A DNA stretch of 64,000 bases from Peronospora farinosa (Eukaryota; Oomycota; Peronosporomycetes; Peronosporales; Peronosporaceae): the NCBI GenBank assembly GCA_947646735.1, contig CANTFK010000666.1, positions 1-64,000 on the forward strand, given 5' to 3'. Position numbers and translations under genes: made by a program. This document shows positions 11,017-19,175 of the stretch, piece after piece (position 1 is the stretch's first letter; the number at the start of each line of letters is the position of its first letter). The notes under the pieces were generated by a model that saw only the letters and a program-made list of their open reading frames with translations, did no database searches and was not told the DNA's origin.

Positions 11017-11654
11017 CGTAACGGGGTTACACGACGGTTGTAACATCATTTCGAAAGTTTACGGTTGAAGTTCCCTTGTCTTGCATGTAGTGCATTTTGA
11101 TACTTCTCTTTAGAGGTATTAAGATAAGCGTTAAAGATTTGGTATTCGGTAATACCGCATCTTATCGATTAGGATTCGATAATCGAGAACGCTGTACTAA
11201 GTACATCATGCACATATGTTTAGACGATACGTCGTCCAATAGCAAATTCTGCATATTATAATTACTATCATAGTAATGAATCTAGTGTAGTGTACTTAGA
11301 GTAGGACTATTCATAAAATCTTAGAGCATAAATACAATCAGTTTTCATTTTGAGTTTAAGATTGCAAGTCATTCTGACTTGTTCTCTTGTGCACTTCGTG
11401 CGCTTGGTTCTCTGAACCTTTAAGCTTCTAGCTTGTTCTTGCACTCTGTGCGTTGGTACTCTGAACCTTAAGCTTATTGCTTGACTGACTAAAGGTCTCT
11501 CTCCTAGTTCCTTCGAACAGGGTGACTTTCAGTCGTTTAATTAGTTCCTTAGAACTAAGCGGCTGTTAGCCTTAGTTCTATTTAGTTCTTTAGAACTAAG
11601 AGGCTTCCAGCGTAAAGTCTTCCTCTGGCTAAAGAGCTGTGCAGCTCCGCTACA
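11017..11654 (+). repeat. 3' LTR of element B (638 bp)
   Basis: It has the same length as the 5' LTR and about 99 percent identity by eye. It begins CGTAACGGGG, with C where the 5' copy has T, and ends GCTACA, followed by the CAAGA duplication at 11655-11659. Confidence 0.9.
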
Positions 11655-12060
11655 CAAGACGTCACATTTCGGCTGCAAGGATGAGGGGGACATGTATCCG
11701 ACTTAGTATTTGGTCGAGCACCTGTCATTGCCGTTTTGTAATGATCCTCGTTTCAGGTCTATAGTTGACGGAGAAGCGCTCAACTCCGTTAAACAAGTCC
11801 GTTATGTTCGAGAGTAGTGACAAGAAGGCATCAAGCAAACTTGCAACGAAATTAGCGGCCAGTGGTCCAATGAACCTGAACGCCGAGAACCCTGCCGAAT
11901 AGCTTGTGAAAATGTATATCCATCCGGTCATCGTGTGAAGAATTGAATTTGGAAACCCCCACTTAAGTAATTAGACTATAACTTTCACAATGAAGAACCT
12001 GACAAACATCCATGGCTCTATTAGCCTGCCGAAAGCTTCTGTACAAACTTATAGGTTGAC
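11655..12060 (+). pseudogene. Right half of the disrupted gene-family locus
   Basis: Positions 11655-11751 match 16236-16335 and 11752-12055 match 16731-17035, so this copy lacks about 400 bases present in the other locus. A 68-codon minus-strand frame (11931-11725) with hydrophobic content (FIGPLAANFVASLLDAFLSL) recurs at 16903-16709. The plus strand here also reads DKKASSKLATKLAASG, so the coding strand is unclear. No intact gene is present. Confidence 0.6.
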
Positions 12061-12314
12061 ATTCCTGATCTTTCACTGAAGGAGGTAGTCCTTCACGTCT
12101 GGGGTTTCGCATGGACCTTTCGGATATTCCGAGTTCTGCATGGAATGCCTTAACTTTATCTACTTAAGCGTAGATTTGTCTCGAGCGAAGGACGCGGTCT
12201 TTCCAGCATCGCGTGAGCTCTGGCGTTTTTTCGTTACTACGACACTACATTCCATCTGGACTGAGCGTCTCCGCCTCTTGCAAGACTCACTTTTGCCACA
12301 GGAAGTACACAACG
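12061..12314. other. Unassigned spacer before solo LTR 1
   Basis: No frame longer than about 60 codons, no similarity to other parts of the window, and no recognised site. The last five bases (CAACG, 12310-12314) serve as target sequence of the following LTR. Confidence 0.5.
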
Positions 12315-12911
12315 TGTAACAGGGCATCTGGTTACAAACAAACATTAATTAATATACTTAATGTTTGGTTTAAAAGTATCCATGATTACTTTTGACCTGT
12401 CATTTGGGTGCGATACACAAACATGATCCACCCTCATGAATGTGATATCCATTGATGGATTCACATGGGAAGGGATGACGCTAGTTGAAGCTAGGCATCA
12501 CGACGTCTCAGAAGGACGTCAGTCGCAAACTTAAATCTAGATTTAAGTTCATGCGACAGGATACGCTTCAAAAGAGTCGCGTATCCGATCTATATATATA
12601 TAGCCAATCAGTAGTTAAGTATATATTTAATCATAACTCATTAAATATAGCTCAGTCTTGAATTTGCTAAATCGAAAGCACCGCGCACAAGAAGCTCTAT
12701 AAGCTTCTGCGTGACGTCGGTGTTGTAAGTGTTAAGAAGTTCGTTGCACTCTCGCTTAAGCGAAAGGCAACTGGTGGTACGACTGCTTAAGCAGTCGACC
12801 AACCTCCTAACCACCCTCGCACGCGAAGGTAAGACGGTCTAACCGCTTCCTCGCTTGTGCTTAAGGTGTTTGCTAGTAGCACGAGGCACGTCGTAGAAGT
12901 GCCCGTTTACA
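12315..12911 (+). repeat. Solo LTR 1 (597 bp)
   Basis: It begins TGTAACAGGG and ends GTTTACA. It is flanked by CAACG (12310-12314) and CAGCG (12912-12916), a 5-bp duplication with one mismatch. No primer-binding site follows, so it is not the left end of an element; it is best read as an LTR-LTR recombination product. It is about 95-97 percent identical to solo LTR 2 by eye and related to the element A LTR. Confidence 0.75.
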
Positions 12912-12916
12912 CAGCG

Positions 12917-13620
12917 CGGGAGCCAGGACATAATTTCGGCGAGCGGTTACACGGTTTCGAAGCTCAACATACCATCCGGACATGGGGGCAGATTGACAAC
13001 TGTTTGCACGAGTACGGTCGGCGCTTGCTGATACCCTCATCGGCTTTAACAATCTACCTCCCTTGCGACTGCTACCGCGTGACAATTTATCTGTGGTTTT
13101 CTACCTGCTTTTTTCGACGGGGGTCAAGAGGAAATCCTGGACCGGGCGGAGCAGGATCCGTCATTGTCCGACTTCACATTCCGCACGCAGCATGCGTCTT
13201 GTGGGTTATCGAGCATGGCCTAAGATTCTGCAAATGCCACTTACAATGTTGCTGAATACTAGAGGCTCTTGCACGGGCTTCGATAAGCGAAGGCTAGCGG
13301 CTACTCACCCGTGGGGACAGTTCGCTTGTGCTTTCGCAACTTCGGAAGCACCGTTCTCGACGCAAGCCACACCTGGCGCTGCTATTCCGAGAGGCAAGAT
13401 CCATTGCTGACGATATCAATGTCTCCAGCTGGGGACACCACTATCGCTCATACAACAAAATGGTGGATCGACTGGCGAATATCGTTATATAAATCCGGAG
13501 CCTCTATACAAGTGAACGCTTCCGCGGAGGAAGGTGTTGTCACGGAGGCTTCGGCATTCCTTGACCATGATATCAACCACTGGCTGGAGGCCTCTCAATC
13601 CGAAAACCACGAACCCCAGG
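12917..13620 (+). pseudogene. RNase H (type I) domain remnant
   Basis: Frames at about 13105-13500 spell a broken RNase H. They show FFDGG, shifting to SRGNPGPGGAGSVIV (13122-13166), a NVAEY piece, LVLSQLRKHRS-like residues near 13330-13360, then ARSIADDINVSSWGHHYRSY at about 13393-13453 and DRLANI. The glycine-rich SRGNPGPGGAG strand with a preceding Asp is the hallmark of stand-alone RNase H domains. Two or more frameshifts and a stop exclude function. The tail is split by solo LTR 2 and continues at 14218. Confidence 0.75.
13597..13620 (+). repeat. 24-bp direct repeat, copy 1
   Basis: The 24 bases starting AATCCGAAAACC and ending CCCCAGG occur here and again at 14223-14246, on either side of solo LTR 2. 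Removing the LTR and one duplicated CCAGG leaves the two copies directly adjacent, so they form a tandem repeat that was the LTR target. Confidence 0.8.
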
Positions 13621-14217
13621 CGTAACAGGGTATCTAGTTACACGTAAACACTAAGTAATATACTTGATGTTTGGTTTAAAAGTATCCATGATTACTTTTG
13701 ACCTGTCGCTTGGGTGCGATACACAAACATGATCCACCCTCGTGAATGTGATATCCATTGATGGATTCACATGAGAAGGGATGACGCTAGTTGAAGCTAG
13801 GCATCACGACGTCTCAGAAGGACGTCAGTCGCAAACTTAAATCTAGATTTAAGTTCATGCGACAGGATACGCTTCAAAAGAGTCGCGTATCCGATCTATA
13901 TATATATAGCCAATCAGTAGTTAAGTATATATTTAATCATAACTCATTAAATATAGCTCAGTCTTGAATTTGCTAAATCGAAAGCACCGCGCACAAGAAG
14001 CTCTATAAGCTTCTGCGTGACGTCGGTGTTGTAAGTGTTAAGAAGTTCGTTGCACTCTCGCTTAAGCGAAAGGCAACTGGTGGTACGACTGCTTAAGCAG
14101 TCGACCAACCTCCTGACCACCCTCGCACGCGAAGGTAAGACGGTCTAACCGCTTCCTCGCTTGTGCATAAGGTGTGTGCTCGTAGTACGAGGGACGTCGT
14201 AGAATTGCCCGTCTACA
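13621..14217 (+). repeat. Solo LTR 2 (597 bp)
   Basis: It begins CGTAACAGGG and ends GTCTACA, with perfect CCAGG duplications at 13616-13620 and 14218-14222. It has the same length as solo LTR 1 and nearly the same sequence; differences cluster in the first 50 and last 60 bases. The exact duplication shows an independent insertion into the RNase H remnant. Confidence 0.82.
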
Positions 14218-14642
14218 CCAGGAATCCGAAAACCACGAACCCCAGGGACCCGCGATGACGCTACGGAACCTGATCATCTCGAGACAAGACTCTGCGCGAC
14301 GGCGATCGGCTGTCCGAGGAATATTTCCACCTAGTACTTAAAGTAGAAGTCGCCACGGTAACTCTGTTACCTGGCGACAGGATATAATAGGTCGTAAGCG
14401 TACTTAAATATGCCTCACCTTTTAACACTCCTGATATTTCACATATTCATAAGGAGAAGTTGCAACGAAAGACTATCAGATACCTTAATGTATGTGATCC
14501 AGCGGTAGTTATGAAACCCATTGACATACGAATGAGGCGTTACCTTTTCATGATGCCTGAATACCTTCCGCTTGATAACATCATGATATAGCAGCTTAGT
14601 CTTCAAGCATACTTCCGTATTTTTGAAGATACGGAAGTATAT
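14218..14642. other. RNase H tail copy and unassigned spacer
   Basis: Positions 14223-14246 are the second copy of the 24-bp repeat. Positions 14440-14510 resemble 17040-17105 (TTGCAACGAAAGACTATCAG versus ATGCAACAAAAGACTGACTA), an older diverged copy of the inverted-repeat spacer edge. Nothing else is recognised. Confidence 0.45.
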
Positions 14643-14905
14643 ATCTCCGACTTGGTTGGGTTTTTGTTTTTATAGATCCGCTTGGCCGCGTATCGTAAGT
14701 CCACAGCCAATTCTTTCACGACTCGAATGTCACTTCTCAGAGAGTACTTGGACGTACTACGGAAGTAAAGTCCATGACGTCTATCGTACTTGCCAAGGTT
14801 CATGTTCAAAGTCTTGAGCCATTTGGTAACGTCATTTGCCGTCTGGACGAGCAAGACCTTCAATTTCAAGAACTCTTGATTAGTAAGGTCAGCAGCTTTT
14901 TTCAT
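14643..14905 (-). pseudogene. Truncated gene B copy
   Basis: The minus-strand frame from ATG 14905 is identical to the N-terminal part of gene B at 18444-18706 (MKKAADLTNQEFLKLKVLLV onwards) through KSEI. At 14643 the inverted-repeat arm ends and unrelated codons follow to a stop at 14603. The C-terminal two thirds are missing, so this is a truncated duplicate. Confidence 0.8.
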
Positions 14906-15364
14906 GCTTCTAGTATAGATTCTTGTGTTTGTGCAACCACGATTCCAAATGATCTTACGCCTTCTTCGGCTGAGAAATGATAGCTGAAAGACTGAAAGTG
15001 ATACAACTCATCACTATGCGACACGAAGAACGAACGGAATGTTGTAGATGAGAGATAAATTTACGACCAAAGTCAAGGTTCATAAATCTTATCTGCGCAT
15101 GTCTCCATCTATATTACGCTGACCGATCGGTGACAACTATCTTGACATACATCATAAACATCATTCTACGGGATTTGTCTGCCAACGTGGACGTAAAAAA
15201 ACTTCAACGTTGAGAATGCTATTTTTAATGGACACTCACCATTCGAACGGTAGCATGATCTCATCCCGCAATGACCTTGTTGCAAACTTTTCCGATGATC
15301 ATTTCGAAACGTGACTGAAAGTGCACAAACCAACACCACACACTCTGATCTCTCTACATCAACA

Positions 15365-16078
15365 ATGGGCAAGTCTACTATGGAACTCGACATCACTGCT
15401 GAGAAGGAATTTGCCTCCTTGGCACAAGTCTTGACTATTACTGCGGATGACGCGGTCAAGTGCCTTAAGACTCTTAAGAACAACCTGTCGGAGTACGATA
15501 GTCAACATGGCAACCACCTTCTCCACACGGCCAGATTGCACATGCGAAGCGACATTCGACATGCGAAAGATGTATCCGCGGATCTGAAGAGTGTGGCCCG
15601 TCAGATCCATGAAAGCCACAAACCATCCAAAGAGGGGGTGGCATCTGCTCGCACAGCGATGAATGCCATCACTTTAGCCATGGACGTCTTGATTGTGACA
15701 GCTCAAAGGTACGATGAGAAACACTCGCATTCGTCGGATGTCAAGGATGCAATGGAAAGCGCTGTCAATGGCAAGGACGAGATGGAGAAGGACGTACAAA
15801 GAGACGTCTTTGGGAAGAGCAACTACCAGGCTGAACATCAAGGCGGTTGCGTATTGAGCAACCTCGTCACTGTGGAAATGGTGGTGAAAAGAACGTTGAG
15901 CGATAACTTCAACCTCAACGTATTGAGCCGCCAGATCACCGCTGCGGAGAAGTCGTTGTCATCATACTCTATCGTGGAACGTGCGAAGGAGGCGGTGAAT
16001 GATGTGAAGGAAAAGATTACGGGCAATTCGAGTCCAACTTACGCGGGTCACGGCATGAATCAGTCGGTGATATCGTAG
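15365..16078 (+). CDS. Gene A (left copy), unrecognised helical protein family
   Basis: The 237-residue product starts at the first ATG (15365). The frame is open upstream to 15299 without an ATG, so an upstream exon is possible. The protein is hydrophilic and mostly helical by composition, with no signal peptide, membrane span or familiar motif. It aligns along its length with gene B: shared LKTL..NL..YD..HG, RSDIR..K....DL, TVE.VV..T..D.F and an EAV.....K segment. The frame after the stop (16085-16240) stays protein-like in another register. It is also conserved at 3840-3965, so the reading frame may once have been about 50 codons longer. The partner copy is at 17982-17269. Function unknown. 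Confidence 0.65.
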   Translation: MGKSTMELDITAEKEFASLAQVLTITADDAVKCLKTLKNNLSEYDSQHGNHLLHTARLHMRSDIRHAKDVSADLKSVARQIHESHKPSKEGVASARTAMNAITLAMDVLIVTAQRYDEKHSHSSDVKDAMESAVNGKDEMEKDVQRDVFGKSNYQAEHQGGCVLSNLVTVEMVVKRTLSDNFNLNVLSRQITAAEKSLSSYSIVERAKEAVNDVKEKITGNSSPTYAGHGMNQSVIS

Positions 16079-16084
16079 GCAGGT

Positions 16085-16247
16085 CGAAGGTATTCGAGAT
16101 GGTCCGGGCATATGCCATCATTGATAAGGCTATTGAAAATGCCTGGAACTCTAGCACTACAAGTGAATCTGATAACACAAAGCAAGCAGATAGCTTGAAA
16201 AATATAAGACACTTGATCATTAATTCACACTACGCAAGACGTCACAT
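16085..16247 (+). pseudogene. Out-of-frame C-terminal extension of gene A
   Basis: Starting just before the gene A stop, a shifted frame reads GDIVGRSKVFEMVRAYAIID and continues through TKQADSLKNIRHLIINSHYA. The diverged copy at 3840-3965 keeps the same frame despite a 3-base indel, as expected of former coding sequence. The shift is present in both arms of the inverted repeat, so it predates the duplication. A short intron cannot be excluded but no GT-AG pair of sensible length is visible. Confidence 0.5.
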
Positions 16248-17099
16248 TTCGGCTGCACGAATGAGGGGGACATGTATTCGACTTAGTGTGTGGTCGAATA
16301 TTCGCCATTGTCGCTTTGTAATGATCCTCGTTCGTGCTCAACTTGGTTACTGTTATTGTCACCGAGGATCTTGTCAATGATGCTCGTGACACCTCTCACT
16401 ACACCTTTGTGTAAGTCCTGATCGTAAATGTGTCCCGATTGTATTAGGTCGTTCATGGCGTCGGCGGTTGCGTTAATCGTGAACCTACTTCAGCAACTAT
16501 CTCTGGACAACTGCGAACATCACGAATAACTATCACGATCTGGCCACTATGGATCTTGACAGCGGCATCAGGATATATGACAACGTCGAACGCAATCACA
16601 TGCATGTTGTCCGTCAAGTGAAAAGCAACGTCATTGGAATGGTTGGTGTAGAAATAACTCTCAAGCGTGCTAAGGGTTTTGGGGCGACAGAAATAAGCAT
16701 TTTCACTCTTAGCCTGAAAAGCATGCAGGTCTATAGTTGACGGAGAAGCGCTTACCTCCATTAAACAAGGCCGTTATGTTCGAGAGTAGTGACAAGAAGG
16801 CATCAAGCAAACTTGCAACGAAATTAGCGGCCAGTGGTCCAATGAACCTGAACGCCGAGAACCCTGCCGAATAGCTTGTGAAAATGTATATCCATCCGGT
16901 CATCGTGTGAAGAATTGCGTTTGGAAACCCCCACTTGAGTGATTAGACTACAACTTTCACAATGAAGAACCTGACCAACATCGATGGCTCTATTAGCCTG
17001 CCGAAAGCTCCTGTACACACTTATAGGTTGACATCTTTCATTGTTCATAGGTTCAAAAGAAGCAGATGCAACAAAAGACTGACTATTAAAACTTAATGC
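16248..17099 (-). pseudogene. Spacer of the inverted repeat with gene B-type fragments
   Basis: On the minus strand, 16480-16300 matches gene B (NATADAMNDLIQSG, then NQVEHERGS) at clear but lower identity. A 102-codon frame at 16761-16453 and a hydrophobic frame at 16903-16709 precede it. Positions 16731-17035 are shared with 11752-12055. The pieces look like a rearranged, non-functional third gene B copy. No intact start-to-stop model could be built. Confidence 0.5.
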
Positions 17100-18706
17100 A
17101 TGTGACGTCTTGCGTAGTGTGAATTAATGATCAAGTGTCTTATATTTTTCAAGCTATCTGCTTGCTTTGTGTTATCAGATTCACTTGTAGTGCTAGAGTT
17201 CCAGGCATTTTCAATAGCCTTGTCAATGATGGCATATGCCCGGACCATCTCGGATACCTTCGACCTGCCTACGATATCACCGACTGATTCATGCCGTGAC
17301 CCGCGTAAGTTGGACTCGAATTGCCCGTAATCTTTTCCTTCACATCATTCACCGCCTCCTTCGCACGTTCCACGATAGAGTATGATGACAACGACTTCTC
17401 CGCAGCGGTGATCTGGTGGCTCAATACGTTGAGGTTGAAGTTATCGCTCAACGTTCTTTTCACCACCATTTCCACAGTGACGAGGTTGCTCAATACGCAA
17501 CCGCCTTGATGTTCAGCCTGGTAGTTGCTCTTCCCAAAGACGTCTCTTTGTACGTCCTTCTCCATCTCGTCCTTGCCATTGACAGCGCTTTCCATTGCAT
17601 CCTTGACATCCGACGAATGCGAGTGTTTCTCATCGTACCTTTGAGCTGTCACAATCAAGACGTCCATGGCTAAAGTGATGGCATTCATCGCTGTGCGAGC
17701 AGATGCCACCCCCTCTTTGGATGGTTTGTGGCTTTCATGGATCTGACGGGCCACACTCTTCAGATCCGCGGATACATCTTTCGCATGTCGAATGTCGCTT
17801 CGCATGTGCAATCTGGCCGTGTGGAGAAGGTGGTTGCCATGTTGACTATCGTACCCCGACAGGTTGTTCTTAAGAGTCTTAAGGCACTTGACCGCGTCAT
17901 CCGCAGTAATAGTCAAGACTTGTGCCAAGGAGGCAAATTCCTTCTCAGCAGTGATGTCGAGTTCCATAGTAGACTTGCCCATTGTTGATGTAGAGAGATC
18001 AGAGTGTGTGGTGTTGGTTTGTGCACTTTCAGTCACGTTTCGAAATGATCATCGGAAAAGTTTGCAACAAGGTCATTGCGGGATGAGATCATGCTACCGT
18101 TCGAATGGTGAGTGTCCATTAAAAATAGCATTCTCAACGTTGAAGTTTTTTTACGTCCACGTTGGCAGACAAATCCCGTAGAATGATGTTTATGATGTAT
18201 GTCAAGATAGTTGTCACCGATCGGTCAGCGTAATATAGATGGAGACATGCGCAGATAAGATTTATGAACCTTGACTTTGGTCGTAAATTTATCTCTCATC
18301 TACAACATTCCGTTCGTTCTTCGTGTCGCATAGTGATGAGTTGTATCACTTTCAGTCTTTCAGCTATCATTTCTCAGCCGAAGAAGGCGTAAGATCATTT
18401 GGAATCGTGGTTGCACACAAACACAAGAATCTATACTAGAAGCATGAAAAAAGCTGCTGACCTTACTAATCAAGAGTTCTTGAAATTGAAGGTCTTGCTC
18501 GTCCAGACGGCAAATGACGTTACCAAATGGCTCAAGACTTTGAACATGAACCTTGGCAAGTACGATAGACGTCATGGACTTTACTTCCGTAGTACGTCCA
18601 AGTACTCTCTGAGAAGTGACATTCGAGTCGTGAAAGAACTGGCTGTGGACTTACGATACGCGGCCAAGCGGATCTATAAAAACAAAAACCCAACCAAGTC
18701 GGAGAT
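17100..18706 (-). repeat. Right arm of the inverted duplication
   Basis: Reverse complement of 14643-16247. The gene A copies in the two arms differ at only two amino acids (Glu/Gly after NLS and Arg/His after NVLS). The right arm runs into an intact gene B at 18706, so this side is the likely donor. Confidence 0.93.
17269..17982 (-). CDS. Gene A (right copy)
   Basis: The inverted duplicate of the gene at 15365-16078 encodes 237 residues from ATG 17982, with two substitutions. It is divergent from intact gene B (18444, plus strand), with which it shares about 460 bases of upstream DNA. The same shared region joins left gene A and truncated gene B, so regulatory sequence was duplicated together with the gene. 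Coding frames are intact in both copies, which fits recent duplication and possible expression. Function unknown. Confidence 0.65.
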   Translation of the reverse strand: MGKSTMELDITAEKEFASLAQVLTITADDAVKCLKTLKNNLSGYDSQHGNHLLHTARLHMRSDIRHAKDVSADLKSVARQIHESHKPSKEGVASARTAMNAITLAMDVLIVTAQRYDEKHSHSSDVKDAMESAVNGKDEMEKDVQRDVFGKSNYQAEHQGGCVLSNLVTVEMVVKRTLSDNFNLNVLSHQITAAEKSLSSYSIVERAKEAVNDVKEKITGNSSPTYAGHGMNQSVIS

Positions 18707-19175
18707 TCATACCGCTCGCCTCAGCACGAACGCAACCGCCGACGCCATGAACGATCTAATACAATCGGGTCGAATGTATGATCAGAACGTAAACAAAGGT
18801 GTATTGGGAGGTGTCACGAACATCATTGACAATATCCTTGGCGGTAATGACAATAATCAAGTGGAGCACGAACGAGGATCATTCCAAAACGGCAATGGCA
18901 AGTGTACGACCAAGCGAGGTCTTTTTGGGCACAAGCACATTGGTGATGGCTTACGTAAAACTTCTGACACAGTGGAAGCAGTAGTGGTATCGACTATGCG
19001 TGATAGCTTTGGTGGATTTTCAGCCTTGCAGCAGCAGATCATAGCTACGGAAGATGCAATGTTGCCCTCGTTTCCAACTCGTGACAAAGAGGCAGTAATG
19101 AATGTATCTAATAAGCTAGCGGACGATTCTAGCCTAAGTCTAGCATGCACTGACAACCAGTATCTGAGCACGTGA
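18444..19175 (+). CDS. Gene B, intact paralog of gene A
   Basis: A 243-residue protein from ATG 18444 (an upstream TTG opening is not used). The N-terminal 100 residues align with gene A (LVQTANDVTKWLKTLNMNLG versus LTITADDAVKCLKTLKNNLS). The middle has a GG/N-rich stretch (GGVTNIIDNILGGNDNN), and the C-terminal helix aligns again (TVEAVVVSTMRDSFG). No signal peptide, RxLR or Crinkler motif, or membrane span is visible. Its 5' part is duplicated at 14905-14643. The family is diverged but full-length in both paralogs, which suggests a real function that I cannot name. Confidence 0.65.
   Translation: MKKAADLTNQEFLKLKVLLVQTANDVTKWLKTLNMNLGKYDRRHGLYFRSTSKYSLRSDIRVVKELAVDLRYAAKRIYKNKNPTKSEIHTARLSTNATADAMNDLIQSGRMYDQNVNKGVLGGVTNIIDNILGGNDNNQVEHERGSFQNGNGKCTTKRGLFGHKHIGDGLRKTSDTVEAVVVSTMRDSFGGFSALQQQIIATEDAMLPSFPTRDKEAVMNVSNKLADDSSLSLACTDNQYLST

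Larger units (their letters stand above)
3966..11654 (+). mobile_element. Complete Ty3/Gypsy chromovirus-like retrotransposon B with target duplication
   Basis: The element is 7.69 kb: 5' LTR, primer-binding site, gag, protease, RT, RNase H, integrase, chromodomain, a spacer with an antisense frame, polypurine tract and 3' LTR. CAAGA flanks it at 3961-3965 and 11655-11659, a 5-bp target-site duplication. Removing the element joins 3965 to 11660 and restores a sequence matching 16237-16260. Frameshifts and stops occur in every domain except the integrase core, so it could move only in trans. The chromodomain after integrase marks it as a chromovirus. Confidence 0.93.
14643..16247 (+). repeat. 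Left arm of a 1.6-kb inverted duplication
   Basis: The reverse complement matches 17100-18706 with only a handful of differences (1605 versus 1607 bases). It contains the 5' half of a gene B copy on the minus strand, the shared upstream region and complete gene A on the plus strand. Identity stops abruptly at both ends. Confidence 0.93.

Noticed and set aside
11725..11931. Hydrophobic 68-codon frame as a small membrane protein gene (copy at 16709-16903)
   Set aside because: Both copies are in rearranged fragments, flanks differ, and the opposite strand is equally open, so the coding strand is unclear.
12315..14217. A short non-autonomous LTR element with paired LTRs
   Set aside because: Each LTR has its own target duplication and the first lacks a primer-binding site, which fits two solo LTRs better.
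15311..15364. Earlier start of gene A at a GTG (and the matching one at 18036)
   Set aside because: GTG is not a normal start in eukaryotes; the first ATG is at 15365. The open frame upstream may be part of an exon.
14603..19175. RxLR or Crinkler effector genes in the repeat island
   Set aside because: No signal peptide, RxLR, dEER or LFLAK motif is visible in gene A or B from any plausible start.
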